NCBI GenBank assembly: GCA_037176725.1
Contig: JAZBRS010000026.1
Location: forward strand, 152,717,501-152,781,500
Reading direction: 5' to 3'
Source of the DNA: Posidonia oceanica
Lineage: Eukaryota > Streptophyta > Magnoliopsida > Alismatales > Posidoniaceae
Length of the DNA: 64,000 nucleotides
Shown: one piece after another, positions 23,890 to 34,927 of the stretch
How the letters are laid out: each line of letters starts with the position of its first letter
How positions within the stretch are numbered: the first letter of the stretch is position 1
Translations under genes and position numbers: made by a program
The notes under the pieces: model-generated
The model's database searches: none
Seen by the model: only the letters and a program-made list of their open reading frames with translations
Told to the model about the DNA's origin: nothing

Positions 23890-24835
23890 TGTTGGAGTTT
23901 TTGTCCCTCATTACTTGTGAGAAACACTCTATTGTAATTTATAAGGAATGAGAAGGCCCTTACCTTTGAAGCACATGGGTGTGTGTACATAGTTGGTGAT
24001 GCTTCAAATCTATGTTTCTCTCTACAATGAACTTTTTGAGTTTGACTCATGTGTGCCTAAGGTGCCTATAAGGCCACCAAGAGCCAAGAGTCGTGAGCTT
24101 CATGGGCAAAATGTGGTGCTTTGATGGCGCACTTTGCACTTTGCATGTTTGCATTGGGTGCAGAGTTGGCTCCACTTGACTGCTAATGCGGTTGCCTCAC
24201 AGATTGTTTCGTAGTAACATTCTAATTTGATTTTGAATTTGAATCAAATCAAGAGTGTTAATTACGATAGTTGCTTCTTCCATAAGTTACTGATCATGAT
24301 ACATTTGATCATATCCCACTTTAGAGATATTGCCATCTTATCTCGTCTTTATAAGGAACGATAGACTCTTTTCTAGATTTATTGAATAGAGAGATTTCGT
24401 GAGGGTTTTCTTGAAGAGCAATTTTATCGATCTACGGTTTCTCGGAGAACGAGAAGGAGGTTGTTTGTACTTCGAGAGGATCGAAGTTTGACTTTGTGGT
24501 CTGTCTATGAGGAGTAGACAAGAAGGTATTCCAGCGGTGGTTCTTCTGTAATTGGTTGCGAGTGCACGCATCGCGACTCTTCTTTGCTAGTACCTTGGAG
24601 CGGTTTAGCTACAACTCGTTACATTATGGGAGCTAGATAACGCTTTAAGTGTCGGTATTTGATAACACCGCAGTGATGCACGTAGATAGTTTTTTAAATC
24701 AAAATGATTTTTCATCATATATGAGTAAGATTTCTTCATATTCTGTGTAGAATTTATTTCTGCATAGCTCTTATTTTACATTTTATTTGTGTTTACGTTA
24801 TAATTAATCATATTAATCTATATCCGATGACAACA
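23890..24835 (+). repeat. 3' LTR of Copia-1
   Basis: Starts TGTTGGAGTTTTTGTCCC just after a short purine-rich tract (AGTGGAGGAT) and ends CGATGACAACA. It is followed by the target duplication AGTCA. Confidence 0.92.
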
Positions 24836-26005
24836 AGTCAGTACAACATTATCAGTGAATGCATGTTTTGGTTACATGAAGAGTGGAGAAAGAATTTATG
24901 ATTGCAATGTTCACCGTTTCAAGGTTGCAAGGATAGTTTCTTCAAGGATCGCAGACCAACGGTTGCCACTTGATGACCAAGTTCATGGGTGTTGGCCTTG
25001 CAACCGTAGCGCTTGATGGGAACTATGTATTTTCCTTGTTGCATTACATTCTTGCATTCTTAACTGAAAAAAACCACGTAAATACAAAACATATATTGTA
25101 TAAGGTACTTGTGCAAGAACTTCATGTAAATGCATCGATATGGTATGCAGCATGGACATGCAATATAGAGACATTTTATATGCTCCGTATTAATAATATT
25201 AATGTGGATTCTTAAGAAGCAGGCTCATGATTTAGTTTAGCTTAAAAACAAGATTTGCAATAGGTCTTAGTTTGCCATTACATCTCTAGCAACTTGCTAG
25301 AATCATTCAATGTAGATATTGGTGTGGCAAGGTGGAAGATTGTCATGAAATGGTGACTGTAAATACGCAGGAACTCATGAAAGTAAGGTAGAAAAATGCC
25401 AGAAAAATGGATTGATACGTTGATCTTTATGCAAGTGTGCTAGACAGGCTAAAGTTATAGGTCATGATGCCACGTGCATTGTGAACATAGAGCCAAGAGT
25501 CGTAGTTGTATACGGTGCTAAATTATGTGTCAAACCACTACGTAGTTGAAACCTCCGTGAAGTGGAAGCATGTGGAAGTGGAAGCATCCTATGCCAGAGA
25601 AGTCATTGTTGGTCAAGGATGAAGTACCACAGTTGGTTAAGTCGTCTCAAGTTGTTAGGAAACCATGTAGGTCCCAAATTCAAAGAATTAACACCTTAGG
25701 GGAACAGTTAGCACTCATCAAATTAAAGGCAACATATGTGTAAGATACGTGAAGTACTGCAACAAAATAAAAAAAAGACGTTACAAAAGACTAACATCCC
25801 AACATTTAATTCTATATTGCTTAGAAAAAGAAATATGTGGGACTAAATAAGATTAAAATTAACTACAATTGGGTCTGCATCATTACAAATGGTATTAGAG
25901 TCTAGACCAATAAGAAATGTAGAAACTAAATGCTACACTTAAAAAAATAAGAGTCACATCTAAAATTCTATATCATCTGGTTATGACCGTGAACTCTAAT
26001 GAAGG
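24836..26005. other. Sequence between Copia-1 and the CACTA element, no gene seen
   Basis: It is continuous with 12000-12753 across the Copia-1 insertion. The ORF at 24970-25215 shows no known motif. Nothing else is supported. Confidence 0.4.
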
Positions 26006-26339
26006 CACTAGTGGAAATAAGGTTATAGGCGACAATTAATTTTGCAACTGTCGTCAATAAAAACATTGGCAACAGACCCAAATATCGGGTATTACCTTTT
26101 AAAATTTTTAGTTGACCCAAATGTATTGGCAACAGTTGTTATGTATTGTGTACTCAAATATGGTAATAAAAAAAATAGAAGAAGAGGGTCAAACATGGGT
26201 TTTCCCCTTTTTTTACTGCACGCTCTCCACTCCTCCCTCCTCACACGATTTTGTATTTTGTCTTCTTTGATTTTTTTTGCCGCATCCTTCCATGATTTCT
26301 CTCTGCACCCTCGCCACTCCTCCCTCCTCCCATGATTTC

Positions 26340-26625
26340 CCCTCTCTACGATTTCACCCTTCGTCGAAGCTGAAGCCGCCGCACCCTCACCACTCCTCCC
26401 TCCTCCTTCCTCCCATGATCGGAGCCGCACCGCCGCACCCTCGCCACTCCTCCCTCCTCCTTCCTCCCACGACCGGAGCCGCACCCTCGCCACTCCTCCC
26501 TCCTCCCTCCTCCCATGACCAGAGCCGCACCCTCACCACTCCTCCCTCCTCCATCAGGAGCCGCACCCTCGTCACTCCTCTCTCCTCTCTCCTCTCTCCT
26601 CTCTCCTCCCACGCCCCTTTTACCG
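26340..26625. repeat. Minisatellite in the leader of the CACTA transposase gene
   Basis: CT-rich units of roughly 45-60 bp with the core GCCGCACCCTCGCCACTCCT occur at least five times with small changes. ORFs through it on both strands are repeat artefacts. Confidence 0.75.
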
Positions 26626-27105
26626 TTCACCTCATGCCGTTCAAGAATGAAGCTGGAGCGTGCGAGTAGCCGTCTTCTGCCCTGTCTGAGCATCCATTCT
26701 TCCTCCAAAAAGGTAGGTTCTTCTTTTAGTTCCAAAAATTGTGAGTTGACAGCGGATCAGTCTTCTTTAATACGATTTTTTTTACTGTGATTATATATTT
26801 TTAGCTACTGTCTGCCTTCTTCCTCAAAAGTTGTTTGTTCCAAACTCGTCTATTTTTCCCTTTCGTTTAAGCATGGGATATCTAAAGAAACATCTACATC
26901 CACTTATTAAAAATATCTAATTGGCAATATGAATTAACCATAGTTCAGAACAGCCACGAGATTTATTATGTATTGTTCTTCTACGTTGCTATTGCATTAT
27001 ATATTGTTTTATACAAAAGGTGAATATGATTTATTATGATGTTTTTTTATAAAATTTAGAACTATGAATGTTTAACATATGCTTTGGATTTTTTTAGGTT
27101 TAATA

Positions 27106-29467
27106 ATGGGATACGATTATATTAATAATAGAAGTTGGATGTACGAGTACACGACAAGATTTGACGATTTCTTCATAAATAAAGTAGTGTGTTTTGTTGA
27201 GTTTGCATTCTGGAATGATAAAAAGGGAAATGGAGTTGTGACTTGCCCATGTAAAAAGTGTGGAAATAGATTTATCCTTGAGAAAGAAACCTTGTTAGTG
27301 CATATCCTGGAGAACAGTTTTTTTAAAGACTATACTACATGAGAATTTCATGGGGAATGTGCAAATTTAGTAAAAGAAGACGATGAATCAGATGCATTAG
27401 GTGATGATATAGAAGGGATGGTACAGGATGCTGTTGGAGGTCATAGATTAGGGCGAGATCAGAATGCTAAAAAATTTGAAGAGCTTCTTAAAGAAGCAAA
27501 ACAACCAATATATGTTGGTTGTATGAAGTACACAAATCTTTCCTTCATGGTGCATTTTCTACACATTAAGTGTAAGAATCGCTTGAGCAACAAGGCCTTC
27601 TCTGAAATCTTGGAATTCATTAAGGATTTACTACCAGAGGATAATATTCTTCCAAAAAGCTGGTACGAGTCAAAGAAGATGATGGCTAAGTTGGGACTAG
27701 AGATGAACAAGATACATGCATGTCGAAATGATTGTGTGTTGTTTCGAGATGATTATCAAGATCTAAATAAATGCCCGATTGAGAATTGTCATGCTTCAAG
27801 GTGGGAAGAAGGAAAAAGAATGTGCCTGCCAAAGTCCTTCAGCACTTTCCTTTAATACCTAGGTTGCAGCTGTTATTTATGTTTGGTAAAACTGCAGGCT
27901 CAATGAAGTGGCATCACATGGCACCTAGGAGCGAGGAGGGGAAAATGAGTCATCCTAGGGACTCTCCATCTTGGAAATATTTTGATGAGAGGCAAGCAAC
28001 ATTTAGTAGTGATCCTCGCAATGTCAGGCTTGGCCTTGCAAGTGATGGATTTAGCCCTTTCAAGGTGGCTACTGGTGCTAGTCATAGTACATGGCCTATG
28101 GTATTGCTGATATATAACTTGCCACCATGGTTGGGTATGCACCAATCATACTTCAGGATGCCTTTACTTATTGATGGTCCAAATTCACAAGGTAATAATA
28201 TAGATGTTTATTTAAGACCATTGATTGATGAATTGAAGATCCTATGGACAAATGGGGTGGACACATATGATGCAGATAGTGGCGAGACTTTCAAGATGCG
28301 TGACCTACTTGTCCTACTTGTCATGTTAATCATGGTTCTACATATCTTCCATGTAGTCGTAAATGTGTTTACCTTAGACATCGCCGTTTCCTCCCATTAA
28401 ACCACCCATGGAGGCTTGATAAGGTAAACTTTGATGGGAAAGAGGAGCATGACCCAGCACCTAAACCATTGTCTAAGGACGATATAATGAACATGTGGAA
28501 TGGTGACAATGACATGATGCAAGATGGGTGAAAAAAAGAGAGTATTTTCTTTGAACTTCCATATTGGCATACATTATTGCTTCGCCACAATTTAGATGTC
28601 ATGCACATAGAGAAGAATGTATGTGATAACATCATAAATACACTTTTGTATAAGGATGCAAGAAGTCAGGACGGTCTTAAAGCACGTCTTGATATGCAAA
28701 AAATCGAAATTTGAAAGGCATTGCATCCAAGGCCCTCAAAGAAGAAAATAGGGACATTTATTCAACTGCATGCATCCTATAATATGGCCAATGAAGAAAA
28801 GGAGATATTCCTCAAAGTCTTAAAAGACTTGAAACTTCGTTTTGGGTACTCTTCAAATCTTTCAAAACAAGTTAAAGTCCATGAACATAGGATTATAGGG
28901 ATGAAGAGTCATGATTGTCATGTTCTAATGCAACAACTCTTACCGTTAGCCACTAGGAGATCTCTTTCAAAGCGTGTGGCTCTGATATTGAATGAGTATT
29001 GTGCTTATTTTCGAGAGTTGTGCTCTAAAGTTATTGATGTGTCAACATTGACAAAAGTTTAAGACTCTATCCCTATAATTATTTGTAAGCTTGAAAAACT
29101 TCTCCCTCCGGCTTTCTTTGACATCATGGTGCATCTCACCATCCACTTGGCGACCGAGGCTAAACTTGCAGGACCAGTACAATATTGATGGATGTACCCT
29201 ATAGAGAGATACTTGCTTACACTTAAGAACTATATTCGCACTCGAAGTCGACCAGAGGGATCAATTGCTCAAGGATACCTCATGGAGGAAGCATCTACAT
29301 TCTGTGCTCGTTACTTGGGTGACGTTGAGACGAAATTGAATAGAAGAAAGCGATTTTAAGAGGGACTTGTGGGAGCTGGTGTCGAGCGTTCGATGTCTGT
29401 TGATGAGGCCAATCAAGTCCATCGGTTTGTTTTGTTCAATATCAACTCAATCAATTCTTATTTGCAA
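27106..29467 (+). pseudogene. CACTA tnp2-type transposase, N-terminal and catalytic parts, decayed
   Basis: Starts ATG GGA TAC at 27106. A Transpos_assoc zinc domain follows (CPCKKCGN, about 27244), then an in-frame TGA at 27340-27342 where the family usually has Trp. The tnp2/Transposase_21 core reads MKWHHMAPRSEEGKMSHPRD and LGLASDGFSPF (27900-28060), then IYNLPPWLGM. Around 28310-28360 the reading frame shifts and the segment normally containing the prolonged catalytic region (DFPAYGN type) is missing, so part of the core has been deleted. VMHIEKNVCDN (about 28599) and a DUF4218 domain with MYPIERYLLTLKNYIR (29193) and ERSMSVDEANQVHRFVLFN follow. At least four stops and two frameshifts are seen. 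Confidence 0.88.
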
Positions 29468-29529
29468 TAAGTACAAAAAACGTAATTATATTTGGTTATT
29501 ATTTTCATATAGTCTTTGAAATTTATTAT

Positions 29530-30397
29530 GAAAATCACATGTGGGTTGCACAAAACATTTGTAGAGAGTCAACATCCAAAATGGACTAAAGAAAGGGTCC
29601 AATTGGAGCAACATAAAAAATTTGTCAACTAGTTTAGAGATCATGTAAGTATTTGTGACCAATTATTTTATGTCAATACCTATATGAACTTACTCTTACA
29701 AAAGTTCTAATTTTTCTTTGTTAGATTAATCAATTGAGGGAGCACACTGAAGTACCTAAGCAATTAAGAAGTCTAGCTCGAGGTCCATGTCCTGGAATTT
29801 TAGCCTATCAAGGTTTTTTTCAAAATGGTTACAAATATGAAACCAAATCTCTAGAGGAGTCGAGAACTACCCAAAATAATGGTGTTGTTACCATTGGTGA
29901 TGTTGATGGAAATGTATAGTATGGAGTCCTAACAGAAATCATCAAAGTTAGCTTTATGATGCAGTCACTGATTTACCTTTTTAAGTGTAAGTGGTATGAC
30001 ATGACTCCAAATAATGGACTTGTGATAGACGAGTTTAAGTTCACATCTATGAACACAACAAGACAGAGTTATGAGGATGAGCCTTTTATTCTTCCTACAC
30101 AAGTTCAACAAGTTTACTACTCAAAGGATCCTTCAAAGAAAGATTGGAGTGTTGCCATGAGATGGAAGCCAAGAGACACATATGAGCTTCCTGTTGAAGT
30201 TAATATGGAGGAAGCAAACCATGAAAATGCATTGGAAAAAGGAGAATGTGTATGAGTTTGAGGACCCTATGGTTACCGAGCCATCAATATTCAATGAAGG
30301 GGTCTTAGAAGGTGAAGGTCATGTTGATTGGGTCAGAAGGGATGTTACTACTTTACATGTAAAAGACAAAGTTGTGAATAAGGCAAAGAGATTATGA
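29530..30397 (+). pseudogene. CACTA transposase C-terminal part (DUF4216)
   Basis: Follows the DUF4218 block after an intron-like gap. Recognisable DUF4216 features are QVYYSKDPSKKDWSVAMRWK (about 30100) and YGV...V.F....YLFKCKWYD (about 29920-30000). In-frame stops lie near 29630, 29709 and 29917, and a frameshift near 30240. A better preserved copy of the same segment lies inverted at 40206-40839. Confidence 0.85.
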
Positions 30398-31269
30398 AAG
30401 TTGTAATTTTTTTCAGGCGTAAATTTGTCGCTTTTTATCGACCTTTTGTACTATATACATTTTTTTGTTGTGCTCATTTGAAAGTAGTATATTCAGAATG
30501 TGAAGGCTTCTCCTATTTGATCATGTCTTGCTCTATCAACTCATGAAGTAGTATTGTGGACCATGGACTCGGTATCTAAGTATTTCTTATTGAACTGCAT
30601 TATAAACTTCATATTATCTAGATCATAGTCTGCCCATTTGTGTGCTCAACAATATTCTGTTCTTTTTGACATGTTTATCTTTCCCTCTACATTTCAAATT
30701 TTGTTAGGTTACAAATGTTGTGCCACATTCTATGGAAAGCTTTTTTTATACCTCGCTGTGTAACATATGCTGAAAAGCTTATGATTTTTAATCTGTATAG
30801 TATTGACATTGACATGAAAAACATGAGAATAAATTACTCATCTGTACAGTCCATCAACAAGTTGCCCCGATATGCTTTTCATGTTTGATTCGCTTGTACA
30901 CCATATTGCCACTTCAACACGAATTAACCACTTCAATGTCTTCCAAGTTATATTCTCTTTTGATGTCTTCCTCTTTAATATCTGTATATCAGTAGTTCTA
31001 CTTTTTCATTGTATTGCAGAATGCAGATCATAACTTTCACCTTTATGGTTGCATTTAAGAAGAAGATTTTCAGAAACAACATATATAATGGGATGACTGT
31101 TTATGTTTCGACTCTATTGTATTATGGTTATTCTAATAATTTATTAATAGGACTAGTTGATTGCATGAATTATCATTGACATATACATATTCAAAAGAAA
31201 TTTATTTCTCTTAAAACACTTTATCAGGTTACTAGAAGTGTAAATACAATTGAAGGTTAGTTTAGCTTG
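30398..31269 (+). other. CACTA internal non-coding stretch
   Basis: AT-rich sequence between the transposase and the inverted-LTR unit. It probably holds the transposase 3' UTR and the start of a second CACTA gene, whose later exons may be those at 39310-39766. No ORF is supported. Confidence 0.45.
31265..31269. repeat. Left 5-bp target duplication of the 7.9-kb unit
   Basis: GCTTG, repeated exactly at 39179-39183. Confidence 0.85.
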
Positions 31270-32293
31270 TGTAGTAATCCCGAAATTCGGATCGTCCATG
31301 CACGATGCCAAAGCTCGCGTGCACCGATCGGAATTAGGTTCACTATTACCCGAGGAGGGATGCTTTAGTCGGAAATGCTAGAAAAAGAGGAAAAAACAAA
31401 GATAAGACTAAATCAGAGTCGCCACCGTGTCTATTAAATTGGGAGACAAGGAAAACCGAGGAAACATGGGAAACCATGCAAAGAAGAAAGAAAGAAAGAG
31501 AAAAGAATGCAAATGCTATGCAAATGTGACTCGTGCCTAGGATAAGGGCAATATGGTCATTACGCACCAAGAGAAAGGGCAGGGACTCCTGTTACGCACG
31601 GGGAAGGTGTTAGGTACCCCCGATACGTCCGAGAATCGGTCTTTCTAGACTTAACACTCGCATACGCTAGAAAATGCATGATGTGAATGCCTAAATGCCT
31701 TGAATGCTTAATTACATGCTCAAATGTATGCTCTAAGTGCTGAAATGTGTGTAGGGAATTAAACGTGCAATCTATGTGCTTAGCAGCACTATCAGTGTTC
31801 CGAACGGGCAAGTCCTGGTTCATAAGAACTCCAGACAGTAAGCATCACTGTCCTAAATGCAAATGCAGTCGATAAAACAAACAGCGGTAAACCATGCAAA
31901 TGCAAAGCAACATGCAACATGGAAAACAAAAGCAGGAGCGGTAAAGCCTAATCTACATGCACGAGAAGACAGATCTCGAAAATGATGCATGCAATGCAAA
32001 TGATTAAGCAATGAGTGCTATGTAGTGATTCAGATGGGCTTATCTTGAGGATTTGAGGCCTGATCTGAGATAACTTTGGTTAGAATGAAAGATCATTCAA
32101 CCAGGGAGACCTGGGCAATTAGATCGTGAAGATCCAACGGTCCAATCAAAAGTTATTCAGGTTTCAAGTCAGAAGGCTCAAGGGCCAGAAAAAGTGATCT
32201 AAGTGGGGGTCTAAGTGTAAATTACCCCTAAGTGTGTGCAATGCAGAGTGTCCTACATGCAAGGGAGCTAAGAATGCTCAAAATGATGCAAGA
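31270..32293 (-). repeat. Left inverted arm of the 7.9-kb unit
   Basis: The reverse complement matches 38157-39178 to the outermost base. Similarity stops at about 32293 on this side (GATGCAAGA). It includes the CACGGGGAAGGTGTTAGG segment shared with LTR-B. Confidence 0.88.
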
Positions 32294-32849
32294 GTGCAAT
32301 ATGCAATGACATGGGATGTAATGCATGCAAAAATGCAAATGCAGGGACCTAAGTATAATTAAAAGAACTATAGGGGCCTAAGTGCAAAACATGGTAAAAT
32401 GCAATGTAGCAGAGTAAATGCATGCAAAAATGAGGATGAAATGATGTGTGGATGCAATGCATGTAAAAATATAAAGACAGGGACCTAAATGCAATTTAGG
32501 GAAAGTATAGGGGCCTACATGCAAAATGTGGCAAAAATACAATGCAACATGGCAAATGCATGCAAAAATGAGGATGCAACATAGCAATATGCAAGCAATG
32601 GCTAAATGCAACATTAATGGCAAGATATGCATGCAATAATACAAGAAATCACCTAAATGTAGTTTTCAAAAACATACAGGGCCTAAGTACAATGCAAAAT
32701 AGGTATACAAATAAGCAACAGTTGACAATGTGGATTGACATGCAATTCAGGAAAACTGTTGGGCTTTTAAAACAGTGCAATGTGGTTTAAAAGAGCCATT
32801 TAAGTGATGTATGCATGTGCAAATGACTTAAATGCAATAATCACAAGTT

Positions 32850-33215
32850 GCAAGACTTTATTACAATGTAATAAAGTTTAAAATCACATTTAAATCACAG
32901 TTGGAAACAAACAGGACTTAAATGTAATAATGTAAAACCACAGGACTTTATTACAATGTAATAAGGTTTAAAATCACATTTAAATCACAATTCAAAGCAA
33001 ACTGGACTTAAATGTAATAATTGAAACTTACAGGACTTTATTGTAATGTAATAAGGTTTAAAATTCACATTTAAATCACAGTTGAAACCAAACTGGACCT
33101 AAATGCAAATATTAAAACCCTGAGGACTTTATTACAATGCAATAAGGTTAAAAAATCACATTTAAATGAATGAATGAATGTTCTAAGGACTGATTTGCAA
33201 TTAAAACATGTTTTT
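32850..33215. repeat. Tandem repeat with period about 90 bp
   Basis: Four copies of a unit starting GACTTTATTACAATGTAATA begin at 32854, 32944, 33034 and 33125. More diverged copies follow up to about 33690. AT-rich, non-coding, in the LTR-like part of the left half of the unit. Confidence 0.85.
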
Positions 33216-34927
33216 GGACTAAATAGCAATGCAATATAGTTTAAAACATGATTTAAATGAAATCTGATTGATTAGAGGATCTAGATGCAATAATAGCAAA
33301 CCACAGGATTTAAAATGCAATGCAATATGGTAAGAAATCAGATTTAAATGAAATGCTGGAACTGCAACTGGACTGATTTGCAAATAAATCAAAGCAGAGG
33401 ATTTAAATGCAATGCAATAAGGTTTTAATGCAGCATTAAATGATTTATCAATCAGAACTGGACCCAAAAGCAAATAGCAGAAACTTAGGGACTTAAATGC
33501 AATGTATGATTTAAACTAACATTTAAATGATTTAAACGAAATATATGAAGGACCTGCATGCAATTAAACTAAAATGATGGACCAAAATGTAATGCAATAT
33601 GATTTAAATCAAAAATTAAATGATTCTTAAACCACAACTGAACCCAAAAGTAAATAAAATAAACTGCAGCAATTTATTTCAATGCACCAAACCAAAATAA
33701 AATTAAAACTATATGCAGCATAGTGCTACAGTGTCGCCCGACACTACAGCACCTTCGTCGAGGAAGAAGGGCTGCGCGACGGCAGAGCAGCGCGCGGGAG
33801 GCTGGCCTGAGGCCCAGGGAAGCTGGAGGCGGTTCGTCCAGAGGCTCCGATGGCTTCGGCGACGCGCAGCGGTTGCTGGAGCGCCCTACCGACCTAGCTA
33901 GCTTTCAGCAGAGGAAGTCGGAGGCGGAGGAGGCGCGGAGGGCTGCTGCGATGCACGAAGGCTGCTGGGTGAGCTTCCCGGTGCTCAGGCGAAGCTTGGG
34001 GAGGTGATCCAAAGGTGCTGTGGTGGCGGAGGCATCCTGACGACCTTGACGGCTGCTGTAGAGGAGGCAGAGGACGGGGCAGGAGCTGGGGGCTGTGGAA
34101 GAGACCGGGCAGCGTTGGACCAATCTCTTAGAGGTCCGGTGAAGGTCTGGGAAAGATCCAAAGGCCGGGGTGGTCCAAAGCGCCAGGTCGAACTCGGCGG
34201 AGGAGTCTGGCGGTTGCAGAGGCAGAGGAGGTGCATGGGGCTGCGGCAACGGTCGAAAACATGCTTGCTCCCCTTTGCACAACTAGAGCCAATAACTTGC
34301 AATTTTCCCCCCTCTGGTCAAATAAAACGCAAGTAAAACACTTTAAAGCATACTCGCATGTTTGATTATTCTAGAAAGCATGCATTCCTCTTTTCTGAGT
34401 CCACCCACAGTCTGCGAAGGATAATTCTGACCTCTTGCCCCAATGCTTTCGCATGGCGCAAGTCAGTCGGTCTATCCCCCCTTGTCAGGGGTCGTGTCGG
34501 TGCTAGTGGAGGGTACCACCCATGCTTCGGCAGGGTCGAGGCCACCAACGCACCACCCCGTTACTGCCTGAGCTTTGGGCCAGGATTCAGACAGGGACCC
34601 ACTCTTTTCTGACCTGAAGTCAATAAATCCCTTTACCCATGAGTGCGTCCTAGTAGGTCATCTACTCATGACTTGCATGATGAGAGAGCGCATATTAGGG
34701 CATTCATCTGCATGCGTGCCATTCATGCCACCTCTAATAAACTCTTTTTGCATCCAACTTCTAACACCTTTATTGTTTTTGCAGGTAGGTGCGGAATCCG
34801 TTGTCCGCACCCTGAGCGTCACTTCTCTCTGTTTCTGAGCTATTCGTCGCTTCCAATAGTAGCTCCCCCTTAGGTCTTGTGTCTTTGTTCTCGTCGTAGC
34901 CTTTCTCTCACTTGCTCTCGGTCAGTG
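33216..34927. other. Interior of the 7.9-kb unit: LTR-like GC-rich block and leader before gag
   Basis: About 33720-34300 is GC-rich and resembles the GC-rich central part of LTR-B on the minus strand. 34330-34900 reads as an untranslated leader on the plus strand. The ORFs in the GC-rich block are on both strands and have no family resemblance. The join between the minus-strand LTR-like part and the plus-strand leader lies near 34300-34340. Confidence 0.45.

Larger units (their letters stand above)
12754..24835 (+). mobile_element. Copia LTR retrotransposon with nested insertions (Copia-1)
   Basis: The 5' LTR starts TGTTGGAGTTTTTAGTCC at 12754 and the 3' LTR ends GATGACAACA at 24835. A perfect 5-bp target duplication AGTCA flanks it (12749-12753 and 24836-24840). 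The pol order protease-integrase-RT-RNase H identifies Copia. Two other insertions sit inside: a Gypsy solo LTR in the 5' LTR and a Gypsy LTR behind pol, the latter holding a third. All coding parts are broken, so it is an old, dead copy. Confidence 0.92.

Noticed and set aside
24970..25215. ORF of 81 residues
   Set aside because: No motif, AT-rich, disrupted surroundings. It might be a relic of a gene split by Copia-1, but cannot be supported.
26042..26790. Overlapping ORFs of 60-130 residues rich in Ser/Pro or Gly/Glu/Arg
   Set aside because: Translation of the CT-rich minisatellite in the CACTA leader.
33713..34336. Four ORFs around 100 residues in a GC-rich block
   Set aside because: On both strands, no family match by eye, and located in LTR-like sequence.
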